DNA of 64,000 bases from Streptomyces sp. AC558_RSS880 (GCF_019049255.1 NZ_JAGMUJ010000007.1:248001-312000); one strand, 5' to 3'; counted from the stretch's first letter, positions 34,916-44,967 are shown. The notes: generated from the sequence alone by a model not told the origin. Program-made: numbers and translations.

Positions 34916-37900
34916 TTACGGGGCGACCTTCTCGATCGCCACGTTGCCGACGCCCGCGACCGTGCCGCGCGCGTTGACCAGCTGGACGCGCCCGAAGAAC
35001 GCGCGTCCCTCGGGGGCCGCCGCGGCGACGGTGACGTCGCCGGAGACGGTGGCCGAGTCGCCCGTGCCGAGCTTCACCGGCGCGGAGCCGTCGACGCCGA
35101 CGGACCCGAGCGAGGCGGAGAAGAACACGTCCCGGTAGTCGTAGTCCGTGGAACCGGCCGGGACGGAGTAGCCCACGACCTCCACGGTGTACGTGCCCGC
35201 CGCCGGCTCGACGACGGAGACCGACTCCTCCGAGTCGCCGTCGGCGGACTGGCCGACCTGGTTGCCGTCCTGGTCGTAGACCGTCAGGTCCAGGTCGGCG
35301 GAGGCGTCCGAGACGTTGCCGATGGCCACGTCGAGCGACGCGGCGCCCTCGGGCACCTCGACCGTGGTCGTGCGGGTCTCACCGGTCGCGATGGCCGGCC
35401 GCTCCGTCTTCGACGAGCCGAGCGGGCCGCCCACCAGCGTGCCGTCCAGCGCGGCGAACTCGTTCGTCACCGTCCACGAGACGGCGGCCGGCGTGCCGAC
35501 CTTCGCCTCGGGCACGGTCACGGTCTCCGGGGCGAAGGCCGCACCGAGCACGGCGACGTCCAGCTTGTAGGGGTTGTCGAGCAGCGGCGAGGTGCGGCGC
35601 GACTCGACCTCGATCTCCCACACGCCCGGCTGCGGGTCCTCGTACGCACGCAAGTCGGGGCGGCAGCCGTTGCCGTCGTTGTAGTTGTGGTAGCAGTCCG
35701 GTGTCGACGTGCTGTCGGCCGGGACGCCGTACGGGTGGATGGCGACGAACCGGGTCTGGCTGCCGTCCTTCAGCCCGCTCATCGCGACCTCCAGCGTCTT
35801 CGCGCCCTCGGGCACGGTGACGAAGTAGGAGGTGCTGCTGTTGCGCTGGGCCGTGCCGGACGCGGAGAAGGTGTGCTCCAGCGGCGCGGAGACGACCACG
35901 GTGCTGAGGACCTGCTGGTCGACGCCCTCGGTGCGCGGGTCGTCGACCTCCAGGATCGCGCTCTTGATGCCGGCCGAGCCGGGCGCCGCCTGGACCTTCA
36001 CGGTCACCGGCTCGTTCAGCGGCAGCCAGACGTCGTCGTCGCCGAGGACGCGGAAGGTGCGGCCCGCGTTGTTCTCGATGTCCAGCTCGTGCCGGACCGC
36101 GCGGTCGGGGCCGGACGTACGGGTGATCGTGATGTCGTACGTCTTCTTCTGGCCGGCCTTCAGACCGCCCTCGCGGTCGTAGAGACCGGTGCCGTAGCCG
36201 GGGGTCTTCAGGAACTGGTCGATCGCGGTGTCGACCGGCGCCTTCACCGTGTACGTGTGCGCGGTGGCGCCGTCGCGGATGGCGTCCCAGGCGTCCTCGA
36301 TGTCGATGAGGCCCGCGCCCTCCTCGTAGGCCTGCACACCGCTGATGTGCTCGGCGGTGGAGGTGAGGGCGGTGCGCAGCTCCGCGGGGGTGAGGTCGAT
36401 CCGCTTCTGCTTCGCGGCGGACAGCAGCAGCGCGGAGGCGCCGGCGGCCTGCGGGGAGGCCATCGAGGTGCCCTGGAGCATGCCGTAGCCGGCCGGGAGG
36501 TCGTAGCCGGCCTCGGCGACCGGGGCGCCCGGCAGCCAGGTCTGGATGGTGTTGATCGCCGCGCCGGGTGCGACCAGCGTCGGCGTGAAGCCGCCGTCCT
36601 CACGCGGACCGCGCGAGGAGAACGGCATCATGGCGTACTTCTTCTCCACCACGGAGCCGTAGTTGGCGGCCCAGGTCTCCTTGGAGGCGGACGCGCCGAC
36701 CGAGATGACCTTGTCGGCGAGCGACGGGTCGCCGATGGTGTTGGCGCCGGGGCCGGAGTTGCCCGCGGAGATCACCAGCTGGACGCCGTAGGTGTCGATC
36801 AGGCGGGTGTACAGCTCGGCGCGGGCGTTGTTGCCGTCGTTCAGCGCCGGCAGACCGCCGATGGACATGTTGACGATGTCGACGCCGCGCTCGGTGACGA
36901 GGTCGATCATGCCCTCGGTGAGCGCGACGTTGGTGCAGCCGCCGGTCCAGGTGCAGGCGCGGGAGGAGACGATCTTCGCGCCGGGGGCGGCGCCGTCCAT
37001 CCGCCCGCCGAACAGGCCGTTGGCGGCGGTGATGCCGGCGACGTGCGAGCCGTGCGAGCCCTCGATGACACCGATGTTGACGAAGTCGGCCGTCTTGCCG
37101 GTCCAGTCGCCGCCGTAGGGGTCCATCGGGACGTCCTCGCGGATCTCCACGACGAACGGCTGGCGCTCGGCGACGTCGGTCTTCGGGTCGTCGGTGCCGA
37201 AGTACCCGATCTGGAAGCCGTCCTTGTACGGCTTCATCGGGGTGTCGTCGCCGAAGTCCTGGTTGCCGTTCAGGTCGACGCGGACCGTGCCGGCCGCCGC
37301 GTCGTAGAGGACGCCCCAGGAGTCGGTGGTGTCGCCGTCGCGGTTGGCGTCACCGGCCGCGTCACCGCCGGTGGTGTACGACTCCAGGAAGGTGCTGACC
37401 TGGTACGAACCGGCCGGGGCCTGCCAGGTCCTGCCGCCGTGGGTGAAGGTCGGTCCGGAGACGGAGGTGACCATCGGGCGCCAGGTCCGGTCGTTGTCGA
37501 CGATCGGGTCGGTCGCCGTCACCCAGTCGACGATCTTGCGCTCGCCGGTGGTGGTCCGCTGCAGCGCCGGGTGGCCGAGGTCCACACCGGAGTCGAGGAT
37601 GCCGATGGTGACGCCCCGGCCGTCCGCCTTCGGGTGGTCCTCGACGAACTCGACGGCACCGGTCTCGAAGGACGGGTTGTACGGGTTCTCGGCGGGCGTC
37701 CGCTTCCCCGGCGCCGGGTACGTGGCGGTGCCCTTGCCCCCGGCCTTCCTCGCGGTGTCCGCGCTCGGCGTCGGGTCGTCCAGCGGGATCTCCTCGCGCA
37801 GGTCGACGCCGTGCACGGAGGAGAGCTTGGTGGCGGCGGCGATCGCCGCGTCCGCCCGGCCGGTGGGGACGGTGGCGCGGACGTAGCCGAGCTCGTCGTG

Positions 37901-38224
37901 GGTCCGGCCGACGGAACCGCCCTTGACCGCGTCCAGCTGCCCGGCGACCTGCTCGGTCTTCCCGGGGGCGGTGGCGATCATCATCGTGACGTTCTTGACG
38001 CCGTCGGCCTTGGCCTCGGCGAGCAGGTCCGCGTCGTCCGCGCCGAGCTTGTCGTGCGCGGACTTGACGTCCGCGTCGGCGGGGGCGGCGGGAGGCGTGT
38101 CGGCGGCCATGGCCAGGGGGATCGGCCCGGCCGCGGAGAGCGCGGCGACGAGACCGGCGGCCACGGCGATGCGGGCCACGCGTCTCGCGCCCGGTATCGG
38201 TTCGCGCTGGGGGGAGTGGGTCAT
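34916..38224 (-). CDS. secreted S8-family subtilisin-like protease
   Basis: A 1102-residue secreted protease. Signal peptide 1 to about 41 (basic start, hydrophobic core, AMA-A), pro-region to about 150, then the S8 domain with Asp in GILDSGVDLGHP (about 211), His in GSHGSHVAGI (about 392) and Ser in GTSMASPQAAG (about 585); the insert between Asp and His is long. Beta-rich C-terminal domains (about 650-1100) may bind substrate or cell wall. AAGGG is six bases before the ATG chosen; an ATG two codons earlier overlaps that site. It probably degrades extracellular protein. Confidence 0.93.
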   Translation of the reverse strand: MTHSPQREPIPGARRVARIAVAAGLVAALSAAGPIPLAMAADTPPAAPADADVKSAHDKLGADDADLLAEAKADGVKNVTMMIATAPGKTEQVAGQLDAVKGGSVGRTHDELGYVRATVPTGRADAAIAAATKLSSVHGVDLREEIPLDDPTPSADTARKAGGKGTATYPAPGKRTPAENPYNPSFETGAVEFVEDHPKADGRGVTIGILDSGVDLGHPALQRTTTGERKIVDWVTATDPIVDNDRTWRPMVTSVSGPTFTHGGRTWQAPAGSYQVSTFLESYTTGGDAAGDANRDGDTTDSWGVLYDAAAGTVRVDLNGNQDFGDDTPMKPYKDGFQIGYFGTDDPKTDVAERQPFVVEIREDVPMDPYGGDWTGKTADFVNIGVIEGSHGSHVAGITAANGLFGGRMDGAAPGAKIVSSRACTWTGGCTNVALTEGMIDLVTERGVDIVNMSIGGLPALNDGNNARAELYTRLIDTYGVQLVISAGNSGPGANTIGDPSLADKVISVGASASKETWAANYGSVVEKKYAMMPFSSRGPREDGGFTPTLVAPGAAINTIQTWLPGAPVAEAGYDLPAGYGMLQGTSMASPQAAGASALLLSAAKQKRIDLTPAELRTALTSTAEHISGVQAYEEGAGLIDIEDAWDAIRDGATAHTYTVKAPVDTAIDQFLKTPGYGTGLYDREGGLKAGQKKTYDITITRTSGPDRAVRHELDIENNAGRTFRVLGDDDVWLPLNEPVTVKVQAAPGSAGIKSAILEVDDPRTEGVDQQVLSTVVVSAPLEHTFSASGTAQRNSSTSYFVTVPEGAKTLEVAMSGLKDGSQTRFVAIHPYGVPADSTSTPDCYHNYNDGNGCRPDLRAYEDPQPGVWEIEVESRRTSPLLDNPYKLDVAVLGAAFAPETVTVPEAKVGTPAAVSWTVTNEFAALDGTLVGGPLGSSKTERPAIATGETRTTTVEVPEGAASLDVAIGNVSDASADLDLTVYDQDGNQVGQSADGDSEESVSVVEPAAGTYTVEVVGYSVPAGSTDYDYRDVFFSASLGSVGVDGSAPVKLGTGDSATVSGDVTVAAAAPEGRAFFGRVQLVNARGTVAGVGNVAIEKVAP

Positions 38225-38290
38225 CGGCATCCCTTGTAAGTAAAGGAACGGTCGTGGAGCGACCGGAGTCGATCGACCCTGGTCGCAACG

Positions 38291-38311
38291 GTCCGGAATG
38301 CGATTCCGGAC
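38291..38311. promoter_or_regulatory. 21-bp inverted repeat upstream of the subtilase
   Basis: GTCCGGAAT-GCG-ATTCCGGAC, perfect 9-bp arms, 67 bp upstream of the protease start and in the region shared with the Nudix gene. Candidate regulator site or leader hairpin. Confidence 0.5.
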
Positions 38312-38455
38312 GATCGTTGAGCCTTACGCAAGGGGCGGGTGTTTGGCGAGGGTTGGCCGAGTCGAAATGGATGTATGGGGAAAACCCCCGGTGCCCTTAT
38401 GGGGAGATGGGGTACTGAAGGTGACAAGTCGCCCACGCGGTACCGGCCGTCGGGT

Positions 38456-38470
38456 TAACGTCCCCGGATG
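38456..38470 (+). promoter_or_regulatory. -10 element for a leaderless Nudix mRNA
   Basis: TAACGT ends 6 nt before the ATG and there is no ribosome site, so the transcript may start at the codon. Confidence 0.4.
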
Positions 38471-38956
38471 CGACGGAATCTGAGGGTGGCGGCCTACGCC
38501 GTGGTGGTGCGCGACGGACAGTTCCTGCTCGCCCGGTCACCGGGCCCCGGCGGTGTCCCCGAGTGGGTGCTGCCGGGCGGGGGCATGGAGCACGGCGAGG
38601 ACCCCTACGACACCGTGCGGCGGGAGGTCGAGGAGGAGACCGGCTACCGCATCGAGGTCACCGGACTGCTCGGCGTGAACTCCACCCGCCGCACCTTCCC
38701 CGCCCGCTTCGGCCGCTCCGTGGACCACCACGGCGTACGGCTGGTCTACGAGGGCCGCATCACCGGCGGCGAACTGCGCAACGAGATCGGCGGCTCCACC
38801 GACCTCGCCGCCTGGCAGCCCCTGGACGCCGTCCCGGACCTGGTCCGCGTCCGCATGGTCGACATCGGGCTGCGACTGTGGCGGGAACGTCCGGCGGCAG
38901 GACGGCTGGAGACCGCCGGAAGCCGGCCGCTGCCCCGGGAGATGAACGCGGACTGA
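38468..38956 (+). CDS. Nudix hydrolase
   Basis: A 162-residue protein. The Nudix box is complete: G-x5-E-x7-REVEEETGY at about 40-62, so it should hydrolyse a nucleoside diphosphate linked to some group X with Mg. The N-terminus (RVAAYAVVVRDGQFLLAR) is the usual first strand. Divergent from the subtilase. Confidence 0.93.
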   Translation: MRRNLRVAAYAVVVRDGQFLLARSPGPGGVPEWVLPGGGMEHGEDPYDTVRREVEEETGYRIEVTGLLGVNSTRRTFPARFGRSVDHHGVRLVYEGRITGGELRNEIGGSTDLAAWQPLDAVPDLVRVRMVDIGLRLWRERPAAGRLETAGSRPLPREMNAD

Positions 38957-39156
38957 CCGCTCCCCGGCGGGTGCGGGAGCGGTCGTCGACACCTGCGGCG
39001 GTCCGAGATCGACGTACGGCGATCGGCGTCGCGCGTTGCCGTCTCGTTCACGCCCAGGCCATCCCCGGTGCCAAGCATCCAGTACGAGCGGGACGTTCGC
39101 CCGGCGAGTGCTCCGCGACCACTGCCGACGCGTTCGCACCCGGGGAGACAAGCGCC

Positions 39157-40917
39157 ATGTCGCGCATACGCTCAGTCGCCGGCTCCACTGGACCCCACCG
39201 CCGTTCCCTCCTCGCCGCCACCGGAGCGGTGGCCCTCTCCGCCAGTGCCGGCTACGCCCTGTGGCCCGACGGCGGCACCGCCTCCGCGGCGGACTCCGGC
39301 TCCGCCGCGGAGGGGGCCGTGCTCGCCTCCTCCCGGCAGGCACCGGCCGCCCCGCTCGCCCCGTACACCCGCGGCACCACCGTCGCCGCCGTGGCGGACG
39401 CCCGCCGCGGCCCGGGATACCGGCGCCTCGCCGAAGGACCGGGCTGGCGCCGGGTGGTGCGCGACGACCTGGCCGACCCGCGCTCCGGGCGCGCCGGCCG
39501 CCGTACCCCGCTCGTGTCCTTCGTGCAGCTCACCGACCTGCACATCATCGACGCCCAGCATCCGCTGCGTCTGGAGTACCTGCGGGCGGCGGGCGTCAAC
39601 GCCTGGCGGCCCCAGGAGGCGCTGACCGTCCAGGGCGCGGTCGCCCTCGTGGAACGGGTCAACGCGCTGCGGGGCGCCCCCGTCACCGGCTCACCGCTGC
39701 ACTTCGCGATGACCACCGGCGACAACACGGACAACAACGCCCGCTCCGAACTGGAGTGGTTCCTGACGGTGCTCAGTGGAGGCCGTATCACCCCCAACAC
39801 GGGGGACCCGCGCCACTACGAGGGCGTCCAGAACAGCGGCCTGAGGCAGTACTGGCACCCCGACTCCGCACTCCGCGACGCCGACAAGCAGCGCGGCTTC
39901 CCGCACCTCGACGGCTTCCTCGCGGCGGCCCTCCGCGAGGTCAACAGCCCCGGCCTCAACCTGCCCTGGTACTCCACCGTCGGCAACCACGACGCGATGC
40001 CGCTGGGCTGCTACGCCTCCCACGGCGACTCCTACCTCACCGACCTCGCGGTCGGCGGGCGCAAACTGATGGACGTCCCGGCGGACGAGGCGTACAGGCT
40101 CCGGCAGACCATCTCGAAGGCCACCGACCCCGAAGGCGTCCGCTACGGCGACTTCCTGAAGGCCCACGCCCGCTCGATGCGCTCCGTCACCCCCGACGAG
40201 AAGCGCGCGCCCTTCACCCCCGCCGAGTACCTGCGGGCCCACCTGGACCCGGCGTACCGCGGTCCCGGCCCGGTCGGTCACGGCTACTCCGCCGACAACC
40301 TCGACACGGGCACCCAGTACTACACCTTCCGCGTCGCCGACGACGTCCTCGGCATCAGCCTCGACACCACCGACCCGGGCGGCCACTACACCGGCTCCGT
40401 CGGCACGGCCCAGCTGCGCTGGCTGGAGCGGACACTGCGGGCGAACCCGGACGCGTACGCCATCGTCTTCAGCCACCACACCAGCACGAGCATGCACAAC
40501 ACCCGGCGCGACCCGGCCCGCCCCGGCGAACGGCGCCACACCGGTGAGGAGGTCGCCGCGCTGCTCGGCCGGCACCGCAACGTGGTCGCGTGGGTCAACG
40601 GCCACATCCACCGCAACGCGATCACCCCGCACACCGGGTCCGGCGGCACCTTCTGGGAGATCTCCACCGCCTCCCACGTCGAGTTCCCCCAACTGGCCCG
40701 CGTCATCGAGCTGGTGGACAACAAGGACGGCACGCTCTCGCTCTTCACCACCCTCGTCGAGTCCTCGGCCCCGCACCGCACGGACTTCACCGACCTCTCC
40801 CAGACCGGCCTGGCCGCCCTCTACCGCGAACTCTCCTTCAACGTCCCCGGCTCCCGCACGGACCTGGCCGGCGGCCCGGGGGACCGCAACACCGAGCTGG
40901 TGCTGAAGAAGCGCTGA
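39157..40917 (+). CDS. Tat-exported metallophosphoesterase (TIGR03767-like)
   Basis: A 586-residue protein. A twin-arginine signal (PHRRSLLAATGAVALSAS, about 13-30) directs export after folding. The metallophosphatase motifs are spread over the chain: QLTDLHIID, TTGDNTDNN, VGNHDAM, FSHHTS and NGHIHRN. These are the five blocks of the calcineurin-like fold and bind two metals. The substrate is unknown. The start ATG follows GGGGAGACAAGC; longer in-frame starts would bury the signal peptide. Confidence 0.9.
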   Translation: MSRIRSVAGSTGPHRRSLLAATGAVALSASAGYALWPDGGTASAADSGSAAEGAVLASSRQAPAAPLAPYTRGTTVAAVADARRGPGYRRLAEGPGWRRVVRDDLADPRSGRAGRRTPLVSFVQLTDLHIIDAQHPLRLEYLRAAGVNAWRPQEALTVQGAVALVERVNALRGAPVTGSPLHFAMTTGDNTDNNARSELEWFLTVLSGGRITPNTGDPRHYEGVQNSGLRQYWHPDSALRDADKQRGFPHLDGFLAAALREVNSPGLNLPWYSTVGNHDAMPLGCYASHGDSYLTDLAVGGRKLMDVPADEAYRLRQTISKATDPEGVRYGDFLKAHARSMRSVTPDEKRAPFTPAEYLRAHLDPAYRGPGPVGHGYSADNLDTGTQYYTFRVADDVLGISLDTTDPGGHYTGSVGTAQLRWLERTLRANPDAYAIVFSHHTSTSMHNTRRDPARPGERRHTGEEVAALLGRHRNVVAWVNGHIHRNAITPHTGSGGTFWEISTASHVEFPQLARVIELVDNKDGTLSLFTTLVESSAPHRTDFTDLSQTGLAALYRELSFNVPGSRTDLAGGPGDRNTELVLKKR

Positions 40918-40989
40918 CCCGGCGCACGCACGAGGAGGGGCCGCCCGGCGGCCCCTCCCCTCCCCTCCTGGCGGTGCCGCTCCGGCCCC

Positions 40990-42042
40990 CTACCGGGGCA
41001 GCACCACGACGTACGCCGACGGGCCGCGGTCGGCCGAGGTCATCAGCGCCGTACGGACCACCGCCGCCTGCTGCTCCATCGCGTCCCGCAGTTTGCGCGG
41101 GGTGATGTGGACGACCGTGATGCCGAGGCGCTCCAGGTGTTCGCGCTTGCGGGCGTACTCCGACCACTCGGCCTCGTCGTCGTGCCGCCGGCCCGGGCGC
41201 GGCGCACGGGTGTCCAGCTCCACCGCCACCGCGTGCTCCGGCCAGTACGCGTCCAGACCGCCGAGGCGGGGTCCGCCCGGCAGCCGCAGGTCGACGTTCC
41301 AGCACGGGTCGGGCAGGCCGTGGTCGCGCACCATCCGGTACAGCCGGGACTCCGCCAGCGCCCGCCCCTCGGCCAGCAGCGAGTCCACCGCGTCCACCAC
41401 GTGCGGCCGGGTCAGCAGCTTCGCGGCGGTCAGTTCGCGCACCACCGTCGCCGGGTCGCAGAAGCCGCCGCGCACCGCCTCCGTGAGCAGCCGGCGCACC
41501 GTGCCCGCGTCCTGAAGGCCCGCCACGGCGTCGGCCAGCGCGCGCGGGACCGGGGCCACCGGCAGGCCCGTGACCTGCTCCGGGACGGGCAGGTCGGCGG
41601 TGCGGACGATACGGGCACAGCCCGTCGAGCGCAGCCGGCGCAGCCGCGGGACCAGGACGTCGAAGACCTCCAGGGACGGCAGCGGGGGAGTGGAGGAGAA
41701 GCCGTGCAGGGTCAGCGCGGCCGGCCCGGTGATCATCACCTCCCCGTAGGCGGACGCGGGAGGGCCCTCCGTACCGGGCTGGACGGGGACGCCCGCGGTC
41801 CGCTCCCGTGCCGCGTACATCAGCACCGCGTGCAGCCGCTCCTCGCCGGTCGGCGGGCCGGGGTGGAGCAGGACGACGCCCGGGAGGAGCTGCTGCCAGG
41901 GTCCGTCGGGGCCGCACCGCCGGCCGGCCTCCGCGGCCGAGACGCCGTGGGCGCGCAGCTGCGCGTGGGTCAGCACCCGGCGCCCGGCGCCGGCGGAGAG
42001 GTGGTGCAGGGGGCGGGGGGAGAGCGGGGTGTTGTGGTTCAT
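40990..42042 (-). CDS. DUF559/AbiEi-like protein with nuclease-type C-terminus
   Basis: A 350-residue protein. The N-terminal part (about 15-50) is a short winged-helix-like region (VLTHAQLRAHGVSAAEAGRRC) as in AbiEi antitoxin-type proteins. The C-terminal part (about 245-335) resembles the DUF559 / PD-(D/E)xK fold: GLDAYWPEHAVAVELDT, then EHLERLGITVVHITPRKLRD. A catalytic D...ExD set can be placed, but the final Lys is Asp here. No toxin gene is adjacent. ATG at 42042; TTG at 42051 is an alternative. Confidence 0.65.
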   Translation of the reverse strand: MNHNTPLSPRPLHHLSAGAGRRVLTHAQLRAHGVSAAEAGRRCGPDGPWQQLLPGVVLLHPGPPTGEERLHAVLMYAARERTAGVPVQPGTEGPPASAYGEVMITGPAALTLHGFSSTPPLPSLEVFDVLVPRLRRLRSTGCARIVRTADLPVPEQVTGLPVAPVPRALADAVAGLQDAGTVRRLLTEAVRGGFCDPATVVRELTAAKLLTRPHVVDAVDSLLAEGRALAESRLYRMVRDHGLPDPCWNVDLRLPGGPRLGGLDAYWPEHAVAVELDTRAPRPGRRHDDEAEWSEYARKREHLERLGITVVHITPRKLRDAMEQQAAVVRTALMTSADRGPSAYVVVLPR

Positions 42043-42147
42043 GCCCGGCAATTTCCCCGCCTTTGGCCCGTCTTCGAACCCCTGTTACACGTTCGTCGAC
42101 AAATGAGGACAAGCCCGCACTAAAGGACGTGTGTTCGGATACCGAGA

Positions 42148-42179
42148 ACCCCTGGTCCGCTCGGCTGCGGACCAGGGGT
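42148..42179. terminator. terminator after second pepN
   Basis: A 13-bp perfect stem ACCCCTGGTCCGC / GCGGACCAGGGGT with a 6-nt loop, 55 bp after the stop. Confidence 0.75.
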
Positions 42180-42233
42180 CACGGGCATCGTGTAACGATG
42201 GCGGAACGCCCGGCCGAGGGCCGGATCCGCCCC

Positions 42234-44819
42234 TCAGCGACCGGCGGCGGCCGCGTCGCAGGCCTGCCCGCGCAGCGCGCGGGCCAGGTCGTCGCGGGAC
42301 TCCAGGACCAGGCGGCGCAGGGCCGGGGCCGCGTCCTCGTGGGACGTGAGCCACGCGTCCGTCGCGTCCAGCGTCGCCCGCGAGTCCTGGAAGGAGGGGA
42401 ACAGGCCCCGCACCACGTCCATGCCGATCTGGATCGACCGCTCGGTCCACACCCGCTCGATCGCCGCGAAGTACTTCTCCGCGTACGGCGCGAGCAGCTC
42501 CCGCTGGGACGCCTGCGCGAAGCCCGAGATCGTCGCCTCCACCAGCGCGTTGGAGAGCGCGTCCGACTCCACGACCTGCGCCCAGCACTGCGCCTTGACC
42601 GCCGCCGACGGGCGGGCGGCCAGACAGCGCACGTGGTGCCGCTTGCCGGACGCGGTGTCGTCCCGGGCCAGCTCCTCGTCCAGCCGCTTCTCGTCCGCCA
42701 CCCCGTGCGCGGCCAGCGGCTCCAGGAACGCCCAGCGCAGCTCCTGGTCCACCTCCAGGCCGTCGATCTCCACGGTGCCGTCCAGCAGGTCCTTCAACAG
42801 CAGCAGCAGGTCCTGCTCGGCGGAGGCCACGGTCGCGAAGAACCGTGCCCACGCCAGCTGGTGCTCACTGCCCGGCCCGGCCTCCCGCAGCTCCCGGAGC
42901 GCGTCCTCGGCCGCCAGCCGTTCACCGGTCTCCCGCCAGTCCGGCGCCGCGTAGTGCACCAGCGCCGACTCGGCCCAGGCGTGCAGCATCTGGAGCACGC
43001 CGATGTCGGACTCGCGTCCGGCGAACCGCACCACCAGGCCGATGAAGTCCCGCGCGGGCAGCAGCGCGTCCCGCGTCATGTTCCACAGCGCCGACCAGCA
43101 CAGGGCGCGGGCGAGCGGGTCGGTCAGCGAGCCCAGGTGCTCGCGCAGCGTGGCCAGCGACGTCTCGTCGAAGCGGGTCTTGCAGTACGTCAGGTCGTCG
43201 TCGTTGACCAGCACCAGCTCCGGCGCGTCCGCGCCCGCCAGCTCCGCCACGACCGTACGCGCCCCCTCGACGTCCGTCTCGGCCTGCGCGTACCGCTCCA
43301 GGGTGCCGGAGTCCGTACGCCGGTACAGGCCCACCGCGACCCGGTGCGGGCGCAGTTCGGGGTGCGACTCGGCGGCCTCCTGCACGATCGCCAGCTCGTC
43401 GATCCGGCCGTCCTCGCGCAGCAGCACCTGCGGGGTGAGGGAGTTGACGCCGGCCGTCTGCAGCCACGCCCGCGACCAGGCGGCCATGTCGCGGCCGCTG
43501 GTCTCCTCCAGGACCGACAGCAGGTCACCGAGGCGGGTGTTGCCGTACGCGTGCCGCTTGAAGTAGCGCCGGGCGCCCTCCAGGAACGCGTCCTGACCGA
43601 CGTACGCCACCAGCTGCTTGAGCACCGAGGCGCCCTTGGCGTACGTGATGCCGTCGAAGTTGAGCTTGGCGTCCTGCAGGTCGCGGATGTCGGCGGTGAT
43701 CGGGTGGGTGGACGGCAGCTGGTCCGCGCGGTACGCCCACGCCTTGCGGCGGTTGGCGAAGGTGATCCAGCCGTCGGTGAAGCGGGTCGCGCCGACCAGC
43801 GAGAACGCGCCCATGAAGTCCGCGAAGGACTCCTTCAGCCACAGGTCGTCCCACCACTCCATGGTGACCAGGTCGCCGAACCACATGTGCGCCATCTCGT
43901 GCAGGATCACGTTGGCGCGGCCCTCGTACGACGCCCGCGTCACCTTGCCCCGGAAGATGAACTCCTCGCGGAAGGTCACCATCCCCGGGTTCTCCATCGC
44001 GCCCAGGTTGTACTCGGGCACGAACGCCTGGTCGTACTTGCCGAACGGGTACGGGTAGTCGAAGTGGTCGTGGAAGAAGTCCAGGCCCTGCTTGGTCACC
44101 AGGAACACGTCGTCGGCGTCGAAGTGCTGCGCGAGCCCCTTGCGGCACATCGCGCCGAGCGGGATCTCCAGGCGCGTACCGTCCTCGAGGACCCGCTCGT
44201 AGGAGTCGGTCACGTAGTGGTACGGACCGGCCACCACGCACGTGATGTACGTCGAGATCGGCTTGGTCTCCGCGAACCGCCACACCCCGTCGGTGAGTTC
44301 ACCGGCCCCGTTGCTCCACACCGTCCAGCCCTCGGGCGCGCGCACCTCGAAGCGGTACGGCGCCTTGAGGTCGGGCTGCTCGAAGTTTGCGAAGACGCGA
44401 CGGGAGTCGGCCGGCTCGTACTGGGTGTAGAGGTACACCTCGCCGTCCTCGGGGTCGACGAAGCGGTGCATGCCCTCGCCGGTGCGGGAGTAGGCGCACT
44501 GGGCGTCGACGACGAGTTCGTTCTCGGCGGCCAGGTCCTCCAGCGTGATCCGGGAGCCGTCGAAGACCTGGCCGGGGTCCAGGTCGCGTCCGTTGAGGGA
44601 GACGGCCGTCACGCCGGGTGCGATCAGGTCCGCGAAACTGCTCGCGCCCGGCTCGGCGCAGCGGAACCGGACGGTGGTGACGGAGCGGAAGGTGCGCGGC
44701 CCCCCGCCGTCGTGCTCGCCGACCGCCGAACGCAGGTCCAGGGACACCTCGTACCCGTCGACGGACAGCAGGGCTGCCCGCTCCCGGGCCTCGTCGCGGG
44801 TCAGATTCTCACCGGGCAC
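42234..44819 (-). CDS. pepN2: aminopeptidase N paralogue (M1)
   Basis: An 861-residue M1 peptidase, clearly homologous to the one at 27388-29964 from end to end (PGENLTRDEARERA versus PGTNLTREEARQRA at the start). GAMEN and HEMAH-x18-E (about 305) are intact. Differences near the active site (YNLGAMENPGMVTF, KESFADFMG) may shift specificity. The GTG start follows GAGGAG at 8 nt; an in-frame GTG three codons up lies inside that site. The symbol marks the paralogue and is not an established name. Confidence 0.95.
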   Translation of the reverse strand: MPGENLTRDEARERAALLSVDGYEVSLDLRSAVGEHDGGGPRTFRSVTTVRFRCAEPGASSFADLIAPGVTAVSLNGRDLDPGQVFDGSRITLEDLAAENELVVDAQCAYSRTGEGMHRFVDPEDGEVYLYTQYEPADSRRVFANFEQPDLKAPYRFEVRAPEGWTVWSNGAGELTDGVWRFAETKPISTYITCVVAGPYHYVTDSYERVLEDGTRLEIPLGAMCRKGLAQHFDADDVFLVTKQGLDFFHDHFDYPYPFGKYDQAFVPEYNLGAMENPGMVTFREEFIFRGKVTRASYEGRANVILHEMAHMWFGDLVTMEWWDDLWLKESFADFMGAFSLVGATRFTDGWITFANRRKAWAYRADQLPSTHPITADIRDLQDAKLNFDGITYAKGASVLKQLVAYVGQDAFLEGARRYFKRHAYGNTRLGDLLSVLEETSGRDMAAWSRAWLQTAGVNSLTPQVLLREDGRIDELAIVQEAAESHPELRPHRVAVGLYRRTDSGTLERYAQAETDVEGARTVVAELAGADAPELVLVNDDDLTYCKTRFDETSLATLREHLGSLTDPLARALCWSALWNMTRDALLPARDFIGLVVRFAGRESDIGVLQMLHAWAESALVHYAAPDWRETGERLAAEDALRELREAGPGSEHQLAWARFFATVASAEQDLLLLLKDLLDGTVEIDGLEVDQELRWAFLEPLAAHGVADEKRLDEELARDDTASGKRHHVRCLAARPSAAVKAQCWAQVVESDALSNALVEATISGFAQASQRELLAPYAEKYFAAIERVWTERSIQIGMDVVRGLFPSFQDSRATLDATDAWLTSHEDAAPALRRLVLESRDDLARALRGQACDAAAAGR

Positions 44820-44967
44820 GGGCGGCACTCCTCAGGCGTCGTCGACAGGGATGAACAGGACCGATCCTGCCATGCGCTCCTGACGAGGGGCAGCCGGGAA
44901 TGGCCGGGAGGAGGCGCGGTGTTCCCCCGGGGAAACACTTCCCTCACCGACCTCACTGAGGAGCGAC

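Noticed and set aside
35687..38239. An 850-codon plus-strand frame opposite the subtilase
   Set aside because: Antisense shadow with Val/Gly/Arg/Asp composition; the subtilase has all catalytic motifs and a signal peptide.
38500..39156. N-terminal extension of the phosphoesterase frame
   Set aside because: It overlaps the Nudix gene in another frame and would bury the twin-arginine signal that starts at 39157.
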